Source: a virus
IMG/VR virus record: IMGVR_UViG_3300030380_005324
Location: 516-38,783 of that record
DNA: 38,268 bases
Direction: 5' to 3' (one strand)
The notes below the pieces were generated by a model. That model worked only from the letters and a program-made list of their open reading frames with translations. It was not told the origin of the DNA and did not search any database. Of this stretch, positions 18,341 through 24,265 are shown in pieces. Position numbers and translations under genes: made by a program. How positions within the stretch are numbered: position 1 is the stretch's first letter; each line of letters opens with the position of its first letter.

Positions 18341-18361
18341 TTTTTTTAGCTAGTCTAGCTA
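18341..18361. terminator. Weak bidirectional hairpin between convergent genes
   Basis: TAGCTA (18347-18352), GTC, TAGCTA (18356-18361) follows a T10 run. It lies between polA and the convergent leftward genes and includes the stop codon of the 62-aa gene. On the minus strand an A-tract and then a T7 run follow the stem. The stem is AT-rich and short, so terminator activity is uncertain. Confidence 0.25.
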
Positions 18362-18543
18362 GCTATATCTAAAAGACCTTTTTGTGCGTCTTCAACACTT
18401 TGATCATTAATCTTAACTCTAAGCTCTTTGATCTTGATATCGATCCACTTCATATCAGGAGTTACTCGACCCTGAACCAATGCTTGGTTGGCCCATTTGG
18501 ACTCCAACTGAAGTTTCTCCGATATTAACTTTTGTAGTTGCAT
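18355..18543 (-). CDS. 62-aa hypothetical protein, out-of-frame overlap
   Basis: I choose ATG 18543 because GAGGAGG lies nine bases upstream; a TTG at 18552 would touch the SD. The protein is helical and charged (KLISEKLQLESKWANQAL, then WIDIKIKELRVKI). It overlaps the 3' end of the upstream 92-aa gene by 89 bases in another frame, unusual even here. Function unknown. Confidence 0.5.
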   Translation of the reverse strand: MQLQKLISEKLQLESKWANQALVQGRVTPDMKWIDIKIKELRVKINDQSVEDAQKGLLDIAS

Positions 18544-18733
18544 CTCGGTCAACCTCCTCGAAGGTTAAAAAAAGCATATTTGGATTTTCAAAACCCGCAC
18601 CTTCTTTTTCTGTTACATCCCCTGAGTCAACCTTCTTTACAAAATCCTCAAGGACGGCTGTATCGTTCTTGGCCTCAAGCATCTCATCAATATATATATT
18701 TTTATATTTTGCTTGGACGCGATATAGCTTCAT
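18455..18733 (-). CDS. 92-aa hypothetical early protein
   Basis: Begins MKLYRVQAKYKNIYID, a strand-rich start seen in many small phage proteins, followed by an acidic helix and NMLFLTFEEVDRD; the tail is Gly/Ser-rich. The 3' end encodes the SD of the overlapping 62-aa gene. The promoter just upstream implies a leaderless mRNA, and no SD is present. Function unknown. Confidence 0.6.
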   Translation of the reverse strand: MKLYRVQAKYKNIYIDEMLEAKNDTAVLEDFVKKVDSGDVTEKEGAGFENPNMLFLTFEEVDRDATTKVNIGETSVGVQMGQPSIGSGSSNS

Positions 18734-18738
18734 AAGGT

Positions 18739-18768
18739 ATTATATATCAAAATGTGATAGGATTGCAA
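18739..18768 (-). promoter_or_regulatory. Strong leftward promoter, leaderless
   Basis: Minus strand: TTGCAA (18768-18763), 18-base spacer, TATAAT (18744-18739), a perfect -10. Five bases separate it from the ATG at 18733. The -35 matches the TTGCAA/T box seen at other promoters in this genome. Confidence 0.6.
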
Positions 18769-19041
18769 CTATGTGTTAATTTTGGGTTTAGGAAGTGGGA
18801 TAATAGGTTTTGAAACTTCTACTGCTCTACATTCAAATTTAACAACAATTTTGTTATTTTCTACGTATTCTCTATCAAATTGCTCAGTTTCTTCTAATGA
18901 TTTAAAAGTACCATGAGCAACTCTATAGCCATATTCAACACAATTTGTGTGGTTATCAAATGAAAAACCAGGTATATGATGATTAGGGCATTCGCCCGAA
19001 ACCATACTACACATATACATAACTAATATAAATTTTGTCAT
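18769..19041 (-). CDS. 90-aa exported or Cys-rich small protein
   Basis: Starts MTKFILVMYMCSMVSGECP, a short hydrophobic N-terminus like a signal peptide or lipoprotein start, then a Cys (NHTNCVEYGYRVAHG) and a third near the end (KFECRAVEV). The pattern of hydrophobic lead plus spaced Cys and a YG helix is familiar from small marine phage proteins of unknown role, possibly periplasmic. AGGA lies four bases before the ATG. It ends 35 bases before the promoter of the 92-aa gene. Confidence 0.6.
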   Translation of the reverse strand: MTKFILVMYMCSMVSGECPNHHIPGFSFDNHTNCVEYGYRVAHGTFKSLEETEQFDREYVENNKIVVKFECRAVEVSKPIIPLPKPKINT

Positions 19042-19073
19042 AAAATCCTATATTATCCTAGCTTATTATTTAC

Positions 19074-19103
19074 TTGCATATCCCATAAAAATATATATAT
19101 AAG
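19074..19103 (+). promoter_or_regulatory. Rightward promoter before the ParB-fold operon
   Basis: TTGCAT (19074-19079) followed by an alternating TATATA run with TATAAG at 19098-19103 (18-base spacer) or TATATA at 19096-19101 (16). The next gene starts at 19158 with a good SD, giving a leader of about 50 bases. Confidence 0.45.
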
Positions 19104-19157
19104 AAAAGGCAATGGATAATAATATCACAAACAAAAACAAAAATAAAGGGGAAACAA

Positions 19158-19328
19158 ATGCCTAAAAACATATCAAAAAAAATTCACGTTATTCTAACCG
19201 AAATTGAAATAACAAATATTCTTAATAGATTTTCTGTTGGGATGTTATCTGACAATTTAGATGACGAAGATAAAAATTTAGCGCGTAAATTAAACCACGC
19301 GTTAAAACAATGCGAAAGTGAGGGGTAA
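19158..19328 (+). CDS. 56-aa hypothetical protein
   Basis: SD AGGGGA six bases before ATG. The translation is MPKNISKKIHVILTEIEIT, then FSVGMLSDNLDDEDKNLARK and ends KQCESEG. It is a basic strand followed by an acidic helix. Ends in a TAATG overlap with the next gene. Function unknown. Confidence 0.65.
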   Translation: MPKNISKKIHVILTEIEITNILNRFSVGMLSDNLDDEDKNLARKLNHALKQCESEG

Positions 19329-19579
19329 TGATAAAATCAAAATCTGAAGCTTTCCAGGATTGGGTGAACGAAATGGACAAGGTACTTTCTGAAACTCAAA
19401 CTATAACAATAGATGGTCAACCGATGGAAGCATCTGATGACCATTTTAAATCACAAATAAATAAACTTGCAAAAGTTCCACTAGTCCTAGATGATCAGGC
19501 TATATATCCACTTAATTTGTGGACCACATCTGATTTAGTCCATAGTGAAATTGATGCAAAAAATATGGAGGACGAATAA
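19328..19579 (+). CDS. 83-aa hypothetical acidic protein
   Basis: Coupled on both sides by TAATG overlaps. Acidic; begins MIKSKSEAFQDWVNEMDKVL and ends in VHSEIDAKNMEDE. No recognised motif. Its position just before the ParB-fold gene suggests a shared transcript from the 19074 promoter. Confidence 0.65.
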   Translation: MIKSKSEAFQDWVNEMDKVLSETQTITIDGQPMEASDDHFKSQINKLAKVPLVLDDQAIYPLNLWTTSDLVHSEIDAKNMEDE

Positions 19580-20352
19580 TGTCTAAAGCAAAAAAGAAAA
19601 ACGAAGATAATATAATACATATTACTCGTGATTACAGTATGTTTAAAACTGTAAAAGGTAACCGAACAATTGATAAAGGTCACGTCAAGAGATTGGTTAG
19701 AGAAATGAAAAAAAAGGATTTAGAACTCCCGATTTTTATTAACGAAAATGATGAAGTTATTGATGGTCAACATACCCTTGAGGCGCGTAAAGAGTTGAAC
19801 AAACCGATACGTTATATAAGAGGTAAATTCGAAAATGAATTTGATGTTGCTGTTATGAATGCCAATAGAAAAAATTGGCCAATGACTGCTTATCTAAACT
19901 TTCACATTGAAAATGGTAAAAAAGATTATCAAATTGTAAAAGCCATGACTAGACAATACAGTTTACCGCTTGAGTGCGCTATGTTTTTGTTGACAGGTCG
20001 GTACTCAATGTGGAATAATTTAAGAGATGATTTCAAACAAGGTAAATTGAAAATCACTCACTTACAAAGATGTAATGATATTGGATCTTCTTTGATGTAT
20101 TTAAAAAATAATTTTAACATCAAATTAACTAGAGGATTTATTACTGCATATGCGGTAGTGTCAGAACATCCTAAATTTAAGTGGGATCGTTTTAAAAATG
20201 CTTTGAAAACGAAGTCTGCTTTATTGTTGCGGGGTACGAATACAGAAGATTTTATTAGAGTATTTGATAAAGTCTATAACGGAAATACCCAAAATAAGAT
20301 AAACTTTATTAGATATTTTATCGATAGAGATTATCAAAAAGATGAAGACTAA
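19579..20352 (+). CDS. ParB/Srx-fold nuclease-like protein
   Basis: 257 aa, TAATG start. The N-terminal ~100 residues carry the ParB/Sulfiredoxin pattern: FKTVKGNRTIDKGHVKRLVR, LELPIFINEN and DGQHTLEARKEL (the DGQHR-type box). The rest is helical, with the WPMTAYLNFH and ILTGRYSMWNN-like blocks seen in phage ParB-domain proteins. No ParA partner or parS array was seen, so plasmid-style partition is unlikely; phage relatives are usually regulators or DNA-modifying enzymes. The exact activity is unknown. Confidence 0.7.
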   Translation: MSKAKKKNEDNIIHITRDYSMFKTVKGNRTIDKGHVKRLVREMKKKDLELPIFINENDEVIDGQHTLEARKELNKPIRYIRGKFENEFDVAVMNANRKNWPMTAYLNFHIENGKKDYQIVKAMTRQYSLPLECAMFLLTGRYSMWNNLRDDFKQGKLKITHLQRCNDIGSSLMYLKNNFNIKLTRGFITAYAVVSEHPKFKWDRFKNALKTKSALLLRGTNTEDFIRVFDKVYNGNTQNKINFIRYFIDRDYQKDED

Positions 20353-20372
20353 TATAAAACAGAAAGAAAAAA

Positions 20373-20588
20373 ATGGACATATCTAAATGGAAATCCTGTG
20401 CCGTTGACATTGATACTTATTGCATATTGCGTGCAATGGGTAGTCACGGTTTTAGGAAGCCCGCATCGATGATTGCTAAAATTACCGATGATGAGGTTAA
20501 GAAGATTGCTAAAAAGCAAAACGCCTCATATGAAAAAATAAAGGAAAATTTATTGGTGCAAGGGCGCAAGCTTTTGAACGGTAAATAA
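20373..20588 (+). CDS. 71-aa hypothetical basic protein
   Basis: Starts MDISKWKSCAVDIDTYCILR; the middle has a basic stretch (GSHGFRKPASMIAKI) and a helical C-terminus (YEKIKENLLVQGRKLL). A small strand followed by two helices is compatible with an Arc/MetJ-like DNA-binding fold, but this is weak. AGAAAG upstream may act as SD. Last gene before a structured noncoding stretch. Confidence 0.55.
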   Translation: MDISKWKSCAVDIDTYCILRAMGSHGFRKPASMIAKITDDEVKKIAKKQNASYEKIKENLLVQGRKLLNGK

Positions 20589-20596
20589 TGGCCATG

Positions 20597-20653
20597 TTGA
20601 GCGGTGTCCGGTAGCCTGGACCCGCTCAATTAAAACACTTGCAATGAGGCTAC
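20597..20653 (+). ncRNA. Candidate hairpin-pseudoknot RNA element
   Basis: TTGAGCGG (20597-20604) pairs with CCGCTCAA (20622-20629), and GTCC (20606-20609) with GGAC (20618-20621), with one bulged T. The loop GTAGCCT (20611-20617) is perfectly complementary to AGGCTAC at 20647-20653, giving a possible 7-bp pseudoknot. No T-run follows, so it is not a standard terminator. It lies nine bases after a stop codon; the pseudoknot arm falls in the spacer of the next promoter. Confidence 0.35.
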
Positions 20654-20667
20654 ATTCATTATAAAAT
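20639..20667 (+). promoter_or_regulatory. Rightward promoter before the structured leader
   Basis: TTGCAA (20639-20644), 17-base spacer, TAAAAT (20662-20667). The predicted start near 20674 gives a ~100-base leader to the 34-codon ORF at 20775 and ~205 bases to the gene at 20879. Confidence 0.4.
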
Positions 20668-20774
20668 TAATCATCGTATTCCAAATCACCTATATGGAAA
20701 AGTGGGGTTAAACACTTTACATTCAATAATCACGAAAAACTTTAATTAACTTAAATTTTGAGAGGTTAAGGTGT

Positions 20775-20879
20775 ATGGTTACGATAATTTTGTTTTTAGA
20801 CATATTTCCCGATTTTTTGGGAAACTTACATGCGGAGATTATCCATTCCATATCTTTTCCCTCTCCGCATGTAAAATAA
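20775..20879 (+). CDS. Putative 34-aa leader peptide
   Basis: ATG with GAGAGG nine bases upstream. The product is hydrophobic at the start (MVTIILFLDIFPDFLG) and ends SPHVK. Its TAA shares a base with the ATG of the next gene (TAATG), the overlap used by many confirmed neighbours. It contains both arms of the 13-bp hairpin, so ribosome progress would melt the structure. A GTG at 20771 in another frame would instead extend the next gene by 36 codons. Confidence 0.35.
   Translation: MVTIILFLDIFPDFLGNLHAEIIHSISFPSPHVK
20826..20874 (+). promoter_or_regulatory. 13-bp perfect hairpin in leader
   Basis: TTACATGCGGAGA (20826-20838) pairs without mismatch with TCTCCGCATGTAA (20862-20874); the loop is 23 bases. 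The stem ends five bases before the ATG at 20879 and there is no U-tract, so it looks more like a translation-control structure than a terminator. Confidence 0.45.
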
Positions 20880-21070
20880 TGGAAGATTTAGATAGCCTAG
20901 CTGAAGAAAAATTAGAAATGTGTAAGGGCCTCTCAGGGGAGGAGCGATCTGAATTTATAGAAAATCATTTAGATGATTATTATTTTGCCATGAATATTGT
21001 TTCTAACCCTAAAGTATTAAGGCATTATCGTGAATTATTCACTAAACTTGTTAAAGATTTTGGGCATTAA
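20879..21070 (+). CDS. 63-aa acidic hypothetical protein
   Basis: Starts MEDLDSLAEEKLEMCKG and continues FIENHLDDYYFAMNIVSN; acidic and helical. No SD is visible before the ATG, which fits coupling to the 34-codon ORF. Its last 41 bases overlap the next gene. Function unknown. Confidence 0.55.
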   Translation: MEDLDSLAEEKLEMCKGLSGEERSEFIENHLDDYYFAMNIVSNPKVLRHYRELFTKLVKDFGH

Positions 21071-21476
21071 TATATCACGAGAACTGCTTCGTGAACAACG
21101 GCTACCGGAGGAACGGTTGTTTCAGGCAATAATTCTACAAGCTTTTGAAGATTCATTAAGTGTTGGCGAGCATAAACACGATGCTTATTGTAAACAAGAT
21201 AGTTACGATTGGTTTACTAACGATACAAAAAATTTTAACAATGTTTGTTGGTTTGCTAATTTCGAGCCTGAAATTATTAGAGGTAAATTTAATGAATTAA
21301 TATCTAAAAAAATTATTCGATATACGAAAGTTCAGTTGAAATGGTTAAGATACCGTTGGTTATATAAACAATATCGAGCTACTATTGATAAGGATACTAG
21401 GAGAAAAATTCTTAAAGAGATAAAAAGTATTGAAGGTCTTAAAAAAGCCCCTGAGGATAATAAGAAAAAACAATAA
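21030..21476 (+). CDS. Conserved phage hypothetical protein (REQRLPEERLFQA family)
   Basis: 148 aa from GTG 21030 (AAGG seven bases upstream); TTG 21060 is an alternative that starts nearer the conserved part. The core RELLREQRLPEERLFQAIIL, then YDWF and FANFEPEIIRGKF, is a pattern I have seen in small proteins of marine phages. The C-terminal 60 residues are very basic (LKWLRYRWLYKQYRA, KKAPEDNKKKQ), suggesting nucleic-acid contact. Function unknown. Confidence 0.6.
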   Translation: MNYSLNLLKILGINISRELLREQRLPEERLFQAIILQAFEDSLSVGEHKHDAYCKQDSYDWFTNDTKNFNNVCWFANFEPEIIRGKFNELISKKIIRYTKVQLKWLRYRWLYKQYRATIDKDTRRKILKEIKSIEGLKKAPEDNKKKQ

Positions 21477-21563
21477 ATAAAAACCTCAGGAGCCAAGAGA
21501 GCAAATAATGAAAAACACTATTTAAGTGATTTATAGCACAGGACAACGGATCAGTAAACAATT

Positions 21564-21666
21564 TATCCTCCCGAAGGCCCGAGAGTGTTTAAAAGGCTTA
21601 TATGGACCATTAAAGGGTAAAATATCCTCCCCAGACCCCGAGAATTTATCCTCCCCAGACCCCAAA
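21564..21666. repeat. Three TATCCTCCC-type direct repeats
   Basis: Copies begin at 21564 (TATCCTCCCGAAGGCCCGAG), 21623 (TATCCTCCCCAGACCCCGAG) and 21647 (TATCCTCCCCAGACCCCAAA). The last two are 24 bases apart and identical over 17 positions. GC-rich direct repeats are rare in this AT-rich genome. Confidence 0.7.
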
Positions 21667-21725
21667 AATTATACTATATAGATTATACAGACCCCCGACA
21701 AAGAAAAAGTACCCCTTAGGGTAAA

Positions 21726-21833
21726 TATGGTGTCCCTCGTGTCCCTCTAAGCAAATAAACTAGTAATAACAATGCTTTAAGTACCTTTTTATGGTGTCCC
21801 TATGGTGTCCCTATGGTGTCCCTCAGGGACACC
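21726..21833. repeat. Iteron-like array of TATGGTGTCCC
   Basis: Exact 11-mers TATGGTGTCCC at 21726-21736 and, head to tail, at 21790-21800, 21801-21811 and 21812-21822; a partial GTGTCCC is at 21739-21745. The last copy is followed by TCA and the inverted half GGGACACC (21826-21833), giving an 8-bp hairpin. An 11-bp period puts sites on one face of the helix, as in initiator or terminase binding arrays. Confidence 0.75.
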
Positions 21834-21906
21834 TAACAAGTAATATTGCTTAAAGAGATACCCTTCGTAACTTTTTAGAGGTGTTCTAATGTGTTAAAAT
21901 AATCTA

Positions 21907-21912
21907 TATAGT
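21907..21912 (+). promoter_or_regulatory. -10 box of terS, leaderless arrangement
   Basis: TATAGT six bases before the ATG at 21919. The -35 (TTCTAA at 21884-21889, 17-base spacer) is weak. No SD precedes the gene, as at the other proposed leaderless starts. Confidence 0.35.
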
Positions 21913-21918
21913 AAAAAT

Positions 21919-22440
21919 ATGGCCCAGATAAAAAAAATAGAAAGATCCGACAAAGACTTAACTCCAAAACAAAGATTGTTTGTTGATATTCTCGTTGCCA
22001 ATTGGGGCGAGATCACTTATGCTGAAGCTTGCAAACAAGCAAAATATGAGTGTAAAAATCCCACAGATTATTCCGCCATAGCTTCGAGACTTTTAAATAG
22101 AAGATTAAATCCCCACATAGCAAAATATTTAGACAAAAAATATGAAGAAGAAGTAAATAAATTTTCAAAAGATAAATTAAAAAGATTTAGAAGATTAGAT
22201 AAGTTATCAAAAGAGGCTGAGAAAAATAAACAATTTAATGTATCTGTTCAAGCTGAATATAGATCCGGTCAGTTAGCGGGTATGTATGTTGATAAAAGAG
22301 AGGTTACCGTTTCAGGCCTTGAGGGTATGAGCCGTGATGAATTAGAAAATAAATTAAAAGAATTATCAACTAAAATAGACGGATACAATGCTAAAACAAT
22401 TGAAGCGGAAACAACCGAGATCAAAGAAATTGAAAATTAA
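21919..22440 (+). CDS. terS: Probable terminase small subunit
   Basis: 173 aa. LTPKQRLFVDILVANWGEIT, then AEACKQAKY and ASRLLNRRLNPHIAKYL, is the helix-turn-helix DNA-binding layout of TerS proteins (KQ-RFV, T-EA---AGY, A-RLL--P-I). A coiled oligomerisation region follows (LKRFRRLDKLSKEAEKNKQ), then QAEYRSGQLAGMYVDKREV and an acidic tail. Recognises phage DNA for packaging. It lies 6 kb upstream of terL, with a leftward gene block between. The repeat array about 90 bases upstream is a candidate binding site. Confidence 0.7.
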   Translation: MAQIKKIERSDKDLTPKQRLFVDILVANWGEITYAEACKQAKYECKNPTDYSAIASRLLNRRLNPHIAKYLDKKYEEEVNKFSKDKLKRFRRLDKLSKEAEKNKQFNVSVQAEYRSGQLAGMYVDKREVTVSGLEGMSRDELENKLKELSTKIDGYNAKTIEAETTEIKEIEN

Positions 22441-22514
22441 TAGTTTTAGTGATTGGGTAAAAGTTTTTAATAAAAAGCATAACCAACATTTAAAAACAAG
22501 TATGGGGGTAGTCA

Positions 22515-22808
22515 GTGTCAAAACGAAAAATAACAGTAAATAAAAAAGCTAAAAATTGGCAAGATAGATATCCAATGATATCTTGCACATGGCTTGATAT
22601 TTTATCGGATAGCTCCTGGCAATCAATTGATCAATTATTAAAATCAAATTTAGCAACGTGTGTTACTAAGGGCCACTTATTATCTCAAGCAAAAGGGGTT
22701 ACAAGAATTTTTGGTGATTACTCTGCAAATGAAAAAGGTGAAATTGAAGAAATAGGTAATACTACAATTATTCCGAATAGTGTTATAGTAAAGATACAAA
22801 AAATTTAG
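22515..22808 (+). CDS. 97-aa hypothetical protein
   Basis: GTG start with GGGGG upstream; no nearby ATG is in frame. Basic N-terminus (MSKRKITVNKKAKNWQDRYP), then ISCTWLDILSDSSWQS, TCVTKGHLLSQAKGVTRIFG and a strand-rich end (NTTIIPNSVIVKIQKI). It looks like a small beta-barrel protein; function unknown. Its stop codon lies in the left arm of the following inverted repeat. Confidence 0.6.
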   Translation: MSKRKITVNKKAKNWQDRYPMISCTWLDILSDSSWQSIDQLLKSNLATCVTKGHLLSQAKGVTRIFGDYSANEKGEIEEIGNTTIIPNSVIVKIQKI

Positions 22809-22918
22809 TCGAGGTTAAATGTTTGTTTACAATTATCCACTCCACAACGAGTACAACCAAAAAGCGGTAATCGAACATTTATAGGCATTCAGGATAAAAT
22901 ACCGGACCCCCTCGACTA
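22806..22918. repeat. 9-bp inverted repeat closing a 113-base structured gap
   Basis: TAGTCGAGG (22806-22814) and CCTCGACTA (22910-22918) are perfect complements. Inside, TAAATGTT (22816-22823) matches AACATTTA (22874-22881), and CGGTA (22865-22869) matches TACCG (22900-22904), crossing the former pairing. It lies between convergent genes and is followed by T-rich DNA, so it may be a two-way terminator or a small RNA. Confidence 0.4.
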
Positions 22919-22930
22919 GGCCAATTTTAT

Positions 22931-23179
22931 TTAATTTTTTAATTCTTTTCTTATTTTTTCGTAATTTTTTTTATTCCAAACCATTTGTTCTAATGGAATA
23001 ACATCATAGCATTCATAAGAAAGTGATTTAAAAGATATTTCGACCTCATCAGGTATTTCTCCAAATACTATAAACCACATATCTTTATGCTCAGCGCACC
23101 TAATGACACTGTCACCAAACAGCATTCCTCTATTACCCAGATACTGCTCACATTTTTTTATTAATTGTTTTTGTTTCAT
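22931..23179 (-). CDS. 82-aa hypothetical protein, leftward block
   Basis: Last gene of the leftward block; TAATG overlap with the gene before it. Helical start (MKQKQLIKKCEQYLG), then MWFIVFGEIPDEVEISFKSL and YDVIPLEQMVW, and a basic tail. No family recognised. Confidence 0.6.
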   Translation of the reverse strand: MKQKQLIKKCEQYLGNRGMLFGDSVIRCAEHKDMWFIVFGEIPDEVEISFKSLSYECYDVIPLEQMVWNKKNYEKIRKELKN

Positions 23180-23376
23180 TACTTATCCCTCCTTTTTGTT
23201 ATTTTAAATTTATAAGATACAATGTTTGGATCCCCGTAAGGATTTGAATTGTTTGCATACATTACCGGGCAATCCTCCAACCATTTTTCAAACTTTTTTC
23301 TTGTATCTGCTTCATATTTCTTTGCGTGATTTTCTGATATAACCTCAGGTATTCTCCATTTTGTTTGATCGTTCAT
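23179..23376 (-). CDS. 65-aa hypothetical protein, leftward block
   Basis: ATGA overlap with the 55-aa gene upstream and TAATG overlap with the next. Begins MNDQTKWRIPEVISENHAKK, then KFEKWLEDCPVMYANN; charged, one Cys. No family recognised. Confidence 0.6.
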   Translation of the reverse strand: MNDQTKWRIPEVISENHAKKYEADTRKKFEKWLEDCPVMYANNSNPYGDPNIVSYKFKITKRRDK

Positions 23377-23540
23377 TCTAATTTCCCTCCTTCTTTATGA
23401 ACATATTCCTCAATGTCTGAAAAAATACAGTTCATAGTTTCATCATCTAAATCTTCACTAGTTAAAACAACATCTTCATCATTTGGGTTTTTTAATATTA
23501 TTCTCGTTCGATCCCACTGCCATGTTTTTTCTTTACTCAT
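23373..23540 (-). CDS. 55-aa acidic hypothetical protein
   Basis: Fills exactly the gap between two neighbours (TAATG at its start, ATGA at its end), with GGAGGAG as SD. Translation: MSKEKTWQWDRTRIILKN, acidic middle (DEDVVLTSEDLDDET), and IFSDIEEYVHKEGGKLE. Acidity and size fit a DNA-mimic or inhibitor peptide, but no function is shown. Confidence 0.6.
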   Translation of the reverse strand: MSKEKTWQWDRTRIILKNPNDEDVVLTSEDLDDETMNCIFSDIEEYVHKEGGKLE

Positions 23541-23806
23541 TACTCCTCCTCCCCGTCTTCCTCTGTTTGTTTTATTTCGTCTCCTCCATACTCAGTTTGG
23601 CTATCATCACCAAATTCAGTTCCCTTAAACGTAGCCTGAAATCTTCTCCCGGTCCCGCCCCCTTGATAAGTGTATCCTTCAGTCATTGAACAACCCAATG
23701 CAATGTCTTGGATTTCTTCCTCTGTTAACATTACATCACTTGCTATTTCATAACTCCTGGTGTCTTGTGAATACTCCTCGTAAGTATAATTATATTTTTT
23801 TACCAT
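23540..23806 (-). CDS. 88-aa acidic hypothetical protein
   Basis: SD GGGGGAGGAG is one of the best in the window. Tyr- and Glu-rich: MVKKYNYTYEEYSQDTRSY, then LTEEEIQDIALGCSM, a Gly-rich turn and a very acidic tail (EIKQTEEDGEEE). Resembles small acidic phage effectors; function unknown. Confidence 0.6.
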   Translation of the reverse strand: MVKKYNYTYEEYSQDTRSYEIASDVMLTEEEIQDIALGCSMTEGYTYQGGGTGRRFQATFKGTEFGDDSQTEYGGDEIKQTEEDGEEE

Positions 23807-23952
23807 TACTCCTCCCCCTTTGCTCTGTTAAATGATTTTTCTAATTGTTCCTGTCTCCACTTATCCGTCTCCAAATTATCTAATTTTCTTACTATCCATA
23901 ACAATAAATATATTGGTGTTAAGAAAAGTGTTATTAACAAAGTTATTTTCAT
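23806..23952 (-). CDS. 48-aa single-pass membrane peptide
   Basis: SD AAGGAG; ATGA overlap with the gene before and TAATG overlap with the gene after. Residues ~3-21 form a transmembrane helix (ITLLITLFLTPIYLLLWIV), followed by a charged, helical cytoplasmic-type tail (RKLDNLETDKWRQEQLEKS). Possible inner-membrane effector. Confidence 0.6.
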   Translation of the reverse strand: MKITLLITLFLTPIYLLLWIVRKLDNLETDKWRQEQLEKSFNRAKGEE

Positions 23953-24098
23953 TTTTTTCTCCTTTTAATTCTTTCTTTTAATTCTTTTTTAACTTTTTTA
24001 ATGTTTTTGTTGTCCTCTTTAGAATTAAAAAAGGGCGCTCTCTCCATATTCTTAACCCAAGTTTTTAACTCGTTACCGTTCCAGTGTTTTATATTCAT
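23949..24098 (-). CDS. 49-aa basic hypothetical protein
   Basis: Starts MNIKHWNGNELKTWVKNM; the second half is Lys/Arg-rich (KKVKKELKERIKRRKK). ATGA overlaps on both sides. Probably binds nucleic acid; no family recognised. Confidence 0.6.
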   Translation of the reverse strand: MNIKHWNGNELKTWVKNMERAPFFNSKEDNKNIKKVKKELKERIKRRKK

Positions 24099-24265
24099 GT
24101 TAACTTCCTTTTTTTACAATCACTGCAAATTAAATCAAAATCAATTTCATTCAATTCTTGCATGTTTCCATATAATTCAACTCCATTACATTTTGAACAA
24201 ATATCAAAACCTTGATTAGGGTTTTTTTCAATAATATCTAATTGTTGTTGTTCATTTAATTTCAT
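24095..24265 (-). CDS. 56-aa zinc-ribbon protein
   Basis: CSKC (residues 23-26) and CSDC (47-50) form a four-Cys zinc ribbon within a mostly acidic peptide that begins MKLNEQQQLDIIEKNPNQG. TAATG and ATGA overlaps flank it; GGGGGATAA is the SD. It could bind RNA polymerase or a ribosomal target; function unknown. Confidence 0.6.
   Translation of the reverse strand: MKLNEQQQLDIIEKNPNQGFDICSKCNGVELYGNMQELNEIDFDLICSDCKKRKLT

Larger units (their letters stand above)
21477..21918. other. 442-base noncoding region before terS
   Basis: No convincing ORF on either strand. It is richer in G and C than its surroundings and carries three degenerate CCTCCC repeats, a small TACCC/GGGTA hairpin (21711-21724) and the GTGTCCC array. 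The right end is AT-rich and holds the terS promoter. It is a candidate origin, packaging site or regulatory locus. Confidence 0.6.

Noticed and set aside
19579-20352. Plasmid-type partition system
   Set aside because: No ParA ATPase and no parS-like centromere repeats adjacent to the ParB-fold gene.
21726-21833. CRISPR array
   Set aside because: Units are 11 bases with no spacers and no cas genes nearby.
22388-22543. 51-codon ORF bridging the end of terS and the start of the 97-aa gene
   Set aside because: Overlaps both neighbours out of frame, has no SD at its ATG and a Lys/Asn-rich product typical of AT-rich chance frames. It cannot be excluded fully.
22808-22916. tRNA-like or tmRNA reading of the GTCGAGG/CCTCGAC pair
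   Set aside because: The closing stem has acceptor-like length but there is no T-loop, anticodon arm or CCA, and the length is wrong.
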